Assembly: GCA_965662725.1 (NCBI GenBank)
Contig: CBFIIT010000035.1
Coordinates: 1 to 16,606 of the forward strand
From: UBA8337 sp965662725
GTDB lineage: Bacteria; Pseudomonadota; Alphaproteobacteria; RS24
Length of the DNA stretch: 16,606 nt
Reading direction: 5' to 3'
The notes under the pieces were generated by a model, which saw nothing but the letters and a program-made list of their open reading frames with translations, was not told the origin of the DNA and searched no databases. The position numbers and the translations under genes were made by a program. Within the stretch, counting starts at the first letter, position 1. The number at the start of each line of letters is the position of its first letter. Positions 1-7,578 of this stretch are shown one piece after another.

Positions 1-1
1 C

Positions 2-1087
2 ATTACCCGCTACAAAGATTGTGTCGCGGTTGATACTGACCACAAACGTTTTTCATCATCTGACCAGTTTGGCGGCATTCAAATTGACGACAATGTTGTC
101 CGCCCGGCTGTTGAAGGGTTTGCCGTGTCGGCCTTTATCACCAAAGACCAACCGGAACACGCGCCCATTCGCAAATCGGTTCAGCCAATTGCTTCGCCTC
201 CGGCTCTGGACAGTTTCAAAGATTTGATTTGGGAACGCACCGGTAATGTGCTCGACGCTCTGCCCGAGGGCGAAACTTTTAATTGGGTGGACGAAGTGTC
301 GATTGAACTGACCACGCAAATGCTCGCCACCTTGTTTGATTTCCCGTTTGAAGACCGCCATTTGCTGCCATTCTGGTCTGATATGACGACCACTATGGAA
401 GGGTCGGATAATTTTCCGGGACAAGAAAAGCGTGTGCAATATCTGCTCGAATGTCTGGAATATTTTACCAAGCTACGCGAGAAACGCGCTAATGGCGCGC
501 CGAGCTTTGACTTGGTGTCCATGCTGGCGCGCGACCCGAACACCAAAGATATGGATGCGATGAACTTCCTCGGCAATCTGATGCTGCTGATTGTCGGCGG
601 CAATGACACGACACGCAACTCCATGTCAGCCAGTATTAATGCGTGGAACCAATTCCCCGATGAGTTTGCGAAGTTACGCGAAGACCCGTCATTGATTGAC
701 AAAATGGTCGCCGAGGTTATTCGCTGGCAAACGCCGCTTTCGCATATGCGCCGCACCGCGCTGGAAGATGTCGAGCTTGGCGGCAAGACCATCAAAAAAG
801 GCGACAAAGTCGTGATGTGGTACTATTCCGGCAATCACGACGAAGAGGTGTTTGAAGACCCGCGGACGGTTAAATTTGACCGCCCGAACGGCAATAATCA
901 TTTGTCATTCGGTTTTGGCATTCACCGCTGCATGGGTCTGCGCGTTGCCGAGCTACAATTGCGAATTTTGTGGCAACAAATTCTCGAAAAGTTCGAGAAG
1001 ATTGAAATTGTTGAAGAACCTGTGCGCTTGAAATCAAACTTCGTTAACGGCTATACCGACATGCAGGTAAAACTTACCCGCCGCTAA
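2..1087 (+). CDS. Cytochrome P450, CYP153-like (3' part, start outside window)
   Basis: A heme-thiolate monooxygenase. CYP153 enzymes hydroxylate the terminal carbon of alkanes, fatty acids or related aliphatics, using electrons from a ferredoxin and its reductase; no such partner is in the window. The frame is open from base 2, so about 361 C-terminal residues are visible and the true start lies upstream. The GTG at 125 is internal, because P450-like sequence (SAFITKDQPEHAPIRK) runs straight across it. Visible motifs are the I-helix GGNDTTR (596-616), the K-helix ExxR in AEVIRWQTPLSHMRR, and the heme-binding loop FGFGIHRCMG with the ligand Cys codon at 929-931. The GNDTTRNS and SHMRRTALEDVELGGK stretches are typical of CYP153 rather than steroid P450s. 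The next gene begins 12 bp downstream on the same strand, so they are probably co-transcribed. P450 membership is near certain; the CYP153 subfamily is likely; the substrate is unknown. Confidence 0.85.
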   Translation: MTRYKDCVAVDTDHKRFSSSDQFGGIQIDDNVVRPAVEGFAVSAFITKDQPEHAPIRKSVQPIASPPALDSFKDLIWERTGNVLDALPEGETFNWVDEVSIELTTQMLATLFDFPFEDRHLLPFWSDMTTTMEGSDNFPGQEKRVQYLLECLEYFTKLREKRANGAPSFDLVSMLARDPNTKDMDAMNFLGNLMLLIVGGNDTTRNSMSASINAWNQFPDEFAKLREDPSLIDKMVAEVIRWQTPLSHMRRTALEDVELGGKTIKKGDKVVMWYYSGNHDEEVFEDPRTVKFDRPNGNNHLSFGFGIHRCMGLRVAELQLRILWQQILEKFEKIEIVEEPVRLKSNFVNGYTDMQVKLTRR

Positions 1088-1099
1088 CAGGAGTTCTTC

Positions 1100-3079
1100 G
1101 TGTCTGATAAAATTCGCTGGGGCATTCTCGCCACAGGCAATATTGCCGCGCAATTTGCTGCCGATTTAAAACACAGCCATAGCGGCGCATTGGTCGCTGC
1201 CGCCAGCCGTGATCTGGCCAAAGCGGAAACCTTTTGTGCCGAGCATGGTGGCGAAGCCTTGGGCGATTACCAATCCCTTTTAGCGCGCGATGATATTGAC
1301 GCAATTTACATCGCCACCCCGCATGACAGCCATATTGAGTGGGCGCATAAGGCGATGGCAGCCGGTAAAGCAACGCTATGCGAAAAGCCGCTTGGCCTGA
1401 ACCAAGGCGAAGTGCTTGACCTTTACGGCACGGCGGCGCGGCGCGATGTTTTGCTGGTTGAGGCACTGATGTATCTGATGCATCCGCGCATGCATTTGGC
1501 CAAGCAACTTATTGATGACGGCACGATTGGCCAAGTCAACGGTTTCTCATCCGGCTTCGGCTTTGCCTTTCCGTTCACGCCGGAGCATCGGCTTTACGAC
1601 ATTAATCTGGGCGGCGGCGGTATTCCCGATATCGGCATTTATCCGCTCACCGCGGCACGCTATCTCATTGGCGAACCGGCAGCGCTCAGCGGCGAGGCAC
1701 GCCTCGCCCCGTCAGGCGCCGATGCCGAAGCGAAAGCGACGCTCGCCTATGACGGCTTTGACGCGCATTTGCATTGCAGCATTGATGCCGAACTGGAATG
1801 GCATATTACTGTTGAAGGCGATAAAGGCAGGCTCAAAATCAGCCAACCATGGCATCCGGGGCCCGAAAACAATCATATCGTCATCACAGATAAAAACGGC
1901 GAAGAGAGCATTCATAAAAGCGATGATCAAAGGCCGCTTTATGCGGTTGAAGCCGACCATATCGGTGATTTAATAAAGCGCGGCGCGCGCAGTTCTGATT
2001 TGGTAAGCCCGGACTTCTCTATCAACACCGCTTATTGGCTGGACCGCTGGCGTGACGACGCCGGCGTTAGCTACCCATGCGACACACTGGGCGTGAACGG
2101 CTTTCACGGCGCAGCACTTTCGCATGGCCGCCATGGCAGCGTGCCGACAGTTTCGCTTAATGGGCTGGACAAATCGATATCTAAATTGGTTCTCGGCACA
2201 GACAATCAAATCGACGCGCCAACCATGGCCGCTATGGGGGATGCGTTCTTTGAAGGCGGCGGCAATTGTTTTGACACTGCTTTCATTTATTCGGACGGTC
2301 GTTCCGAAGCCCTACTCGGCGAATGGATGGCAGCGCGTGGCGTGCGCGATGAATTGGTTGTGCTTAGCAAAGGCGCGCATCCGCCGGAATGTTCACCGGA
2401 AGCGATTTCGCGCCAACTCGACCAATCTCTTGAGCGTTTGCAAACCGACCATCTCGACCTTTATTGCTTGCACCGCGACGACCCTTCCGTGCCGGTATCT
2501 GAGTGGATAGATGCCCTTAATCGCGAGGTAAACGCCGGACGTATGAAGCTGTTTGGCGGCTCTAACTGGACGGCGGAACGCATTGACGAAGCCAATCATT
2601 ACGCCGCCGATAACGGCCTGCAAGGCTTCTCTCTCTTAAGTAATAATTTCTCGCTGGCCCGCATGGAAGACCCGGTTTGGCCCGGCTGTTTGGCCAGCTC
2701 AACCGATGCGTTTCGCGATTGGCACACGGCGCATAATTTCCCGCTGCTGCCATGGTCGGCCCAAGCGCGCGGCTTTTTTCTAAATTGGGAGGAAAGCGGA
2801 TTGGCAGCGACACGCCATGGCGCCGACCCGACGCAAGATGAAATGCAGCGTGTGTGGGGCTCTGATGGCAATATGGAACGGCGGCGGCGGGCCTTCGCGC
2901 TGGCTGAAGAATTGAATGTCAGCGCCATTCAAATCGCCCTCGCCTATGTGGTCAATCAGCCCTTCCCGTGTTGTGCCTTAGCCGGTCCACGCAATCCGAT
3001 GCAATTGCAAGAAAGCCTTGATGCAGCGCAAATCAAACTGACGCAAGAACAAGTCGATTGGCTCGATCTCCGCGATTGA
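1100..3079 (+). CDS. Gfo/Idh/MocA oxidoreductase - aldo/keto reductase fusion protein
   Basis: A two-domain cytoplasmic redox enzyme of 659 residues. Residues 1-330 form a Gfo/Idh/MocA NAD(P)-dependent dehydrogenase: a Rossmann start (WGILATGNIAAQF, 7-19), the CEKP motif at 94-97, and the GGGGIPDIGIYP segment (171-182), where substrate-binding and catalytic residues of this family sit. Residues about 360-659 form an aldo/keto reductase with the whole catalytic tetrad visible: D392, Y397, K424 and H458. Both halves look intact, so this is a real fusion and not a frameshift joining two genes. The start is GTG with CAGGAG at 1088-1093, six bases upstream. It follows the P450 by 12 bp and converges on the GH3 gene with an 8 bp gap. 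Gfo-type enzymes oxidise sugars or cyclitols and AKRs reduce carbonyls, so the pair could oxidise and re-reduce one sugar. That role is inference; the substrate cannot be read from the sequence. Confidence 0.9.
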   Translation: MSDKIRWGILATGNIAAQFAADLKHSHSGALVAAASRDLAKAETFCAEHGGEALGDYQSLLARDDIDAIYIATPHDSHIEWAHKAMAAGKATLCEKPLGLNQGEVLDLYGTAARRDVLLVEALMYLMHPRMHLAKQLIDDGTIGQVNGFSSGFGFAFPFTPEHRLYDINLGGGGIPDIGIYPLTAARYLIGEPAALSGEARLAPSGADAEAKATLAYDGFDAHLHCSIDAELEWHITVEGDKGRLKISQPWHPGPENNHIVITDKNGEESIHKSDDQRPLYAVEADHIGDLIKRGARSSDLVSPDFSINTAYWLDRWRDDAGVSYPCDTLGVNGFHGAALSHGRHGSVPTVSLNGLDKSISKLVLGTDNQIDAPTMAAMGDAFFEGGGNCFDTAFIYSDGRSEALLGEWMAARGVRDELVVLSKGAHPPECSPEAISRQLDQSLERLQTDHLDLYCLHRDDPSVPVSEWIDALNREVNAGRMKLFGGSNWTAERIDEANHYAADNGLQGFSLLSNNFSLARMEDPVWPGCLASSTDAFRDWHTAHNFPLLPWSAQARGFFLNWEESGLAATRHGADPTQDEMQRVWGSDGNMERRRRAFALAEELNVSAIQIALAYVVNQPFPCCALAGPRNPMQLQESLDAAQIKLTQEQVDWLDLRD

Positions 3080-3087
3080 CCGCTCGA

Positions 3088-5490
3088 TTATGGTCGAAAG
3101 GCGCGTAATAAAAGCCGCAACCAGCGATTGTTCAGCGCGTGCAGCAGCATATCGAAACGTTTCGGCGTCAGTGCGCCGCCGGACATGATTTGCACCGTCT
3201 TCAAACGTAGTGACATTATCATTTCTTCGCGCATTTTTATTGCCACTGGCGTTTCTTGTTTCTTGCCCATGGTTTTGGCCGCCATTTCCAAAGCCGCGTC
3301 ACAGACCCGCCGCCCGATCCAATGATGGCGAATATCGGCCAAACTGGTATTGGCATGATAGGGCTTAATCGGATCGGGTTCCGGAATTTCAAGCCCCAAT
3401 GCCTTTAGCTGCGTGTCTTGCATAATCACATAAGGCGTTTCGCGTAACGGTTGTGAATTGCGGCCGCTGCCGGCCGGCAGCGATACATCCAGCGACTGAC
3501 GAATATCCGTGCTTGATGCAGCAAACAGGATTTGAAACTCTCCCGGCTCGACATCCCAATCATCTTGCGTCACGTCAAAATAAGCAAAGGCCCGCTTATC
3601 CAAAGTGAAACTGACCTCACGGCTTTCGCCCGGCTGCAAAGTGATTTTTTTAAACGCCTTCAATTCGCGGTCCGGTCGATAAGCGCTCGCCTCAACGTCG
3701 CGAACATAAAGCTGGACGATTTCAGCACCGGCGCAATCGCCCGTATTGCTTATGGTTATCGCCACTTCCATGCTCTCGTCATCAGCGTCCCAATCGCGCA
3801 TTAATTTGGCTTCACTGTAAGCGAAACTCGTATAGCTCAAGCCATGGCCGAACGGAAACAGCACCGGCTTGTCATGGCTGGTAAAATAGCGATAGCCGAT
3901 ATTCAAGCCTTCGCGATAAATCAATTGCCGCTTGTGATTGGCAAAATTTTCCTGTGCCGGACAATCAACCAAAGCCAATGGAAAAGTTTCGGCCAGCTTA
4001 CCGCTTGGCGTCACATCGCCATAAATCAAATCAACCAATGCGTGTGCACCGGCCTGTCCGGCCAAGTATATTTCCAAAACCGACGGCACGGCATCCAGCC
4101 ATGGCATTTCTATTGGCGCACCGTTTGACAGAACGACAACACAATTTTCATTTGCCGCCGCCACCGCCATAATAAGATTTTCAATCTGTTCGGGTTGGCG
4201 CAAATGGCTGCGGTCAAACCCTTCCGCTTCAAATAGAGGCGGCAAGCCGGCCATAATAATTGCAATATCCGCTTTCTCAGCCGCCGCAACGGCCTCTGCT
4301 ATCAAACCCGCATCGGCTTCCGCAAGCTCGGCATCAAAGCCTTGCGCGAACGTCACTTTGTCTTCGCCCAAACGTTCAATAAAACCATCCAGCGGCTTAT
4401 CCAAACGACTGGCATTTACTTGCGAAGAACCGGCCCCTTGAAAGCGCGGCGCAATTGCAAAAGCACCGATAAGCGCAATTGATTTATCTTCTGTAAGTGG
4501 CAATAAACCTTGGTTCTTCAACAATACTGCGCCTTCAGCCGCCGCTCTTTGTGCCAAAGCATGATGCGCATCAAAATCGGTTTGTGTCGGGCGACTGTTT
4601 TCCTTTGCCGCCAAAATAAGCTTACTCACACGCGCCGCCGCTCGGTCGAGATGCGCTTCGTCCAACTGCCCTGCCTTTACCTGCGCGGCGGTTAGCCGGT
4701 CATTGACCCCGCCACTGCTCGGCATCTCCAATTCCAATCCGGCAGCAATGCCGCGCGGGCGATCATTAACCGCCCCCCAATCGGTCACTACCAGCCCTTG
4801 AAAGCCCCAGCGGTCACGCAAAATGCCGGTCAGTAATTCTTCATGCTCAGAACAATAAATACCGTTAAAGCGATTATAAGCGCACATCACCGTCCATGGT
4901 TGCGCTTGCGTCACCGCCGCCTCAAAAGCAGGCAAATAAATTTCAAAAAATGTTCGGCGGTCAACCAGCGTATCCACAACCATACGTTGTGCCTCCTGAT
5001 TATTGACCGCGAAGTGTTTAAGGCTGGTACCGATGCCGGTTGATTGCACGCCTTTTATGAAGGCTGCAACCATTTCTCCGGCCATATAAGGGTCTTCGGA
5101 ATAATATTCAAAATTGCGACCACATAGCGGGCTGCGCTTAATATTCACGCCGGGCGCGAGTAGCACGGCCACATCTTCCGCCTGACATTCTCGGCCGATG
5201 GCAGCACCGACATCGGCAATCAGCTGCCGGTTCCAAGAAGAGGCCAAAGTAACCGCAGTTGGAAAACACGTCGCCGCAACCGAAGCAGTGAGCCCCATAT
5301 GGTCAGCCTGATCGCTTTGCTTTCTCAACCCGTGCGGCCCGTCCGATACCATAACCGGCGGCAGGTCATAGGCTTCCAATGGCTGCAAATGCCAAAAACT
5401 GGAGCCGGACATGAGCGATGCTTTTTCATCGACCGACATGCGTGCGACAAGTTCTATCGCCGCCGCCTCAAATTCATATGGCTGTTTCAT
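3088..5490 (-). CDS. Glycoside hydrolase family 3 beta-glucosidase-like enzyme
   Basis: A retaining exo-glycosidase, most likely acting on beta-glucosides in the cytoplasm; no signal peptide is visible. Counting from the chosen start, the N-terminal barrel carries APGVNIKRSPLCGRNFEYYS (about 112-131), SLKHFAVNNQE (about 156-166) and the nucleophile Asp237 in VVTDWGAV. The alpha/beta sandwich follows, with EGFDR near 423 and FPFGHGLSYT near 545-554. A fibronectin type III-like domain (about 571-670, with QLYVRD and RELKAFKK) comes next. The final ~115 residues (about 683-800) are a helical extension beyond the usual GH3 core. The frame is open to 5574, but AGGGAGG (5495-5501) lies just before a tandem ATGATG, and the second ATG (5490) has the better spacing; the first (5493) is the alternative. 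It is transcribed away from the GH4 gene across a short shared gap. The family is certain; the natural substrate is not. Confidence 0.92.
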   Translation of the reverse strand: MKQPYEFEAAAIELVARMSVDEKASLMSGSSFWHLQPLEAYDLPPVMVSDGPHGLRKQSDQADHMGLTASVAATCFPTAVTLASSWNRQLIADVGAAIGRECQAEDVAVLLAPGVNIKRSPLCGRNFEYYSEDPYMAGEMVAAFIKGVQSTGIGTSLKHFAVNNQEAQRMVVDTLVDRRTFFEIYLPAFEAAVTQAQPWTVMCAYNRFNGIYCSEHEELLTGILRDRWGFQGLVVTDWGAVNDRPRGIAAGLELEMPSSGGVNDRLTAAQVKAGQLDEAHLDRAAARVSKLILAAKENSRPTQTDFDAHHALAQRAAAEGAVLLKNQGLLPLTEDKSIALIGAFAIAPRFQGAGSSQVNASRLDKPLDGFIERLGEDKVTFAQGFDAELAEADAGLIAEAVAAAEKADIAIIMAGLPPLFEAEGFDRSHLRQPEQIENLIMAVAAANENCVVVLSNGAPIEMPWLDAVPSVLEIYLAGQAGAHALVDLIYGDVTPSGKLAETFPLALVDCPAQENFANHKRQLIYREGLNIGYRYFTSHDKPVLFPFGHGLSYTSFAYSEAKLMRDWDADDESMEVAITISNTGDCAGAEIVQLYVRDVEASAYRPDRELKAFKKITLQPGESREVSFTLDKRAFAYFDVTQDDWDVEPGEFQILFAASSTDIRQSLDVSLPAGSGRNSQPLRETPYVIMQDTQLKALGLEIPEPDPIKPYHANTSLADIRHHWIGRRVCDAALEMAAKTMGKKQETPVAIKMREEMIMSLRLKTVQIMSGGALTPKRFDMLLHALNNRWLRLLLRAFRP

Positions 5491-5494
5491 CATG

Positions 5495-5501
5495 CCTCCC
5501 T
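5495..5501 (-). promoter_or_regulatory. Ribosome binding site fixing the GH3 start
   Basis: Read on the minus strand, AGGGAGG lies 4 bases before the ATG at 5490 and 1 base before the ATG at 5493. It removes the 28-residue N-terminal extension that the open frame would allow. That extension does not resemble GH3 sequence and would fill nearly all of the divergent gap. Confidence 0.75.
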
Positions 5502-5563
5502 GCCGCATTTTCAAAGCGACATATTTATGACAGTCTATGCAAGGGTCGCGATAGCGACAAGTT

Positions 5564-5570
5564 AAAGGAG
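5564..5570 (+). promoter_or_regulatory. Ribosome binding site supporting a TTG start for the GH4 gene
   Basis: AAAGGAG lies 7 bases before a TTG codon at 5578. The protein read from this TTG begins MVKIAIIGAGST, the expected first strand and dinucleotide-binding loop of a GH4 enzyme. No in-frame ATG could serve without cutting into that fold, so the rare TTG start is well supported. Confidence 0.8.
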
Positions 5571-5577
5571 CCATAAA

Positions 5578-6906
5578 TTGGTAAAAATCGCCATTATCGG
5601 GGCCGGAAGCACGGTTTTTATGAAGAATATCGTGACCGATATTGTGCTCGAACCGGGGTTAGAGACGGCCCATATCGCATTGCATGATATTGATGGCGAG
5701 CGGCTCGCCACATCGGAAAAAGTCGCCAGCCGCATTGCCCAAACAACGCGCACCACGCCGGTTATCTCAGCCACGCTATCGCGCCGCGAAGCGCTACAAG
5801 ATGCCGATTTCGTTATCACCATGATACAGGTGGGCGGCTATGAACCGGCGACCGTCATTGATTTTGATATCCCGAAAAAATATGGCTTGCGGCAAACAAT
5901 TGGCGACACGCTTGGTGTGGGCGGCATTATGCGCGGCCTGCGCACCGTGCCGGTTTTAAAAGCCATTATCGATGATATGGCCGATTGCTGTCCCGACGCA
6001 TTGCTACTGCAATATGTAAATCCCATGGCGATTAATTGCCTCGCCCTTTCCAAACTCGCGCCACAGTTGAACTATGTCGGCCTGTGTCATTCAGTTCAAG
6101 GCACGGCGATTGATTTGGCCCGCGACCTTGGCGAAGACCCAAACGATATTGATTATGACTGCGCCGGTATTAACCATGTCGCTTTTTATACGCGGTTTGA
6201 AAAACGCCATGCCGATGGCCGCATGGAAGACCTCTATCCGCGTTTGAAAAAATTAGCCGAGAACCGCGATTATGGCCGTGGCTGGGAGGGTTGCGCCAAT
6301 CATGTGCGCTATGAAATGCTCCAACGTCTCGGCTATTTCGTCACTGAAAGTAGCGAGCATTTTGCCGAATACACACCCTATTTTATTAAGGGAAACCAGC
6401 CGCAACTAATTGAAAAATATGAGATTCCGCTAGATGAATATCCGCGTCGCTGCGAAGCGCAAATTGCTGAATGGGAAGCACAAGCTGCCGCACTGACCGG
6501 CGATGCCGATATGCTGTGTGAGAAATCAGTGGAATATGCAGCGCGCATTATCGCCGCCCGCGCGCTAGGTAAATCCGACAAAATTCACGGCAATGTCGCC
6601 AATCAAGGGCTGATTGAGAACCTACCTGAAAATGCATGCGTAGAAGTACCCTGCTTGGTTGACGGTGAAGGCTTGCGGCCACAAAAAGTCGGCACTCTGC
6701 CACCGCATTTGGCTGCGCTGATGCAAACAAATATAAATGTTCAACAACTGACGGTTGAGGCGCTCATCACCGGCAAGCGTGAGCATGTTTACCACGCCGC
6801 TATGCTTGACCCGCATACGGCGGCAGAATTAAGCCTCGACCAAATATGGTCACTGGTTGATGAATTGCTGGCCGCGCATGGGCCGGCCATTCCGCAATTG
6901 AGTTAA
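5578..6906 (+). CDS. melA: Glycoside hydrolase family 4, alpha-galactosidase (MelA-like)
   Basis: GH4 enzymes cleave glycosides by an unusual redox-elimination route that needs NAD+ and a divalent metal, usually Mn2+. At 442 residues this matches the length of MelA alpha-galactosidases. Visible features are the N-terminal Rossmann motif IAIIGAGST (4-12), NPMA (148-151), the metal-site motif CHSV (170-173, Cys170 as ligand), and AGINHVAFY with the second metal ligand His200. CHSV is the MelA-type version of the motif; 6-phosphoglucosidases in the family usually carry CNVP or CDMP-like variants, so an unphosphorylated alpha-glycoside is the likelier substrate. The start is TTG. It is the first gene of the plus-strand run, 30 bp before the membrane hydroxylase gene. 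The family call is very firm; galactoside specificity is inferred, and alpha-glucoside or alpha-glucuronide activity is possible. Confidence 0.88.
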   Translation: MVKIAIIGAGSTVFMKNIVTDIVLEPGLETAHIALHDIDGERLATSEKVASRIAQTTRTTPVISATLSRREALQDADFVITMIQVGGYEPATVIDFDIPKKYGLRQTIGDTLGVGGIMRGLRTVPVLKAIIDDMADCCPDALLLQYVNPMAINCLALSKLAPQLNYVGLCHSVQGTAIDLARDLGEDPNDIDYDCAGINHVAFYTRFEKRHADGRMEDLYPRLKKLAENRDYGRGWEGCANHVRYEMLQRLGYFVTESSEHFAEYTPYFIKGNQPQLIEKYEIPLDEYPRRCEAQIAEWEAQAAALTGDADMLCEKSVEYAARIIAARALGKSDKIHGNVANQGLIENLPENACVEVPCLVDGEGLRPQKVGTLPPHLAALMQTNINVQQLTVEALITGKREHVYHAAMLDPHTAAELSLDQIWSLVDELLAAHGPAIPQLS

Positions 6907-6936
6907 ATCTGCTAGCTGTAAGGCAAGGAGTTTTTC

Positions 6937-7566
6937 ATGCGTGATGTGTTTCGCAATTATCTAACCCATCAATCGGTGCAGTTTTTATTCATCGCTCTTT
7001 TTGCCTGTATTTATGCGGTCAATGAGCTGGCCCTTTGGCATGCTTGGCCATGGGTGCTGGTGGTAATTGCCAGCGCACCGTTTTTTGAATGGGTGACACA
7101 TAAATATACGCTACACCGACCGCTAACCGAGAAGCCGGGCTTTTGGCGCGATTATCAAATCAGACTGCATCATGGACATCATTTGCATCCGGAGCGGCGC
7201 GACCTTCAATTTGCACCGATTAGCGCGATTATCGCCATGTTCGTGCAATTATATCTCAGCTACGCGCTGATGGTATGGCTGGCCGGGCAAACCCATGCCA
7301 CGGTGTTCATGCCGTTACTGGCCTCCATCGCTTATTATCTGGTTTATGAATGGGTGCATTTGGCGCATCACACCCAGAGCTATCTCCCGCTCACCGCATG
7401 GGGCCGCGCTTTGCGCGAGGCGCATATGCGGCATCATTTCCACAATGAAAATTATAATTGGGGTATCACCAATGGCCTGGGCGATGTATTGCTCGGCACA
7501 TGGAAAAACACTGCTGATGTTGAGAAAAGCGCTACGGCAAAAAAATTATCCGGCTTTGAAGGATAA
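6937..7566 (+). CDS. Membrane fatty-acid hydroxylase / sterol desaturase superfamily protein
   Basis: A di-iron integral membrane oxygenase of the family that includes fatty-acid hydroxylases, sterol desaturases and carotenoid hydroxylases. It has 209 residues and about four hydrophobic segments (roughly 15-34, 37-53, 93-117 and 124-140). The histidine boxes are complete: HKYTLH (55-60), HHGHH (78-82), HLAHH (141-145) and HMRHHFHNENYNWG (163-176). The start ATG has AAGGAG at 6925-6930, six bases upstream. It lies between a glycosidase and a sugar oxidoreductase gene and its stop overlaps the next gene's ribosome binding site, so it shares their transcript. A lipid-modifying enzyme is unexpected there. 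It might act on the lipid part of a glycolipid, or simply be a passenger. The substrate is unknown. Confidence 0.85.
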   Translation: MRDVFRNYLTHQSVQFLFIALFACIYAVNELALWHAWPWVLVVIASAPFFEWVTHKYTLHRPLTEKPGFWRDYQIRLHHGHHLHPERRDLQFAPISAIIAMFVQLYLSYALMVWLAGQTHATVFMPLLASIAYYLVYEWVHLAHHTQSYLPLTAWGRALREAHMRHHFHNENYNWGITNGLGDVLLGTWKNTADVEKSATAKKLSGFEG

Positions 7567-7578
7567 GGTGAGAGCAAT

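Larger units (their letters stand above)
5491..5577. promoter_or_regulatory. Divergent control region between GH3 and GH4 genes, with palindrome
   Basis: This 87 bp gap must carry the start signals of both the GH3 gene (minus) and the six-gene plus-strand run. It contains a perfect inverted repeat, GTCGC-GATA-GCGAC, at 5545-5558. On the minus strand a weak promoter can be drawn: TTGTCG (complement of 5555-5560), a 17-base spacer, then TAGACT (complement of 5532-5537). The palindrome would overlap and follow that -35 box, a position suited to a repressor operator. No convincing plus-strand promoter was found. No regulator gene is in the window. The hexamer matches are poor, so the promoter call is tentative; the palindrome itself is seen directly. 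Confidence 0.35.

Noticed and set aside
125..1087. P450 gene starting at the GTG at 125
   Set aside because: The frame is open from base 2 and the sequence before 125 continues P450-like homology, so 125 is an internal Val codon.
1074..1466. Minus-strand open frame of 130 codons across the fusion gene
   Set aside because: It is a compositional shadow of a well-supported coding frame, has no ribosome binding site and shows no recognisable protein.
5491..5574. 28-residue N-terminal extension of the GH3 protein
   Set aside because: A strong AGGGAGG next to ATGATG marks the real start; the extension is Cys-rich, unlike GH3 sequence, and fills the divergent promoter gap.
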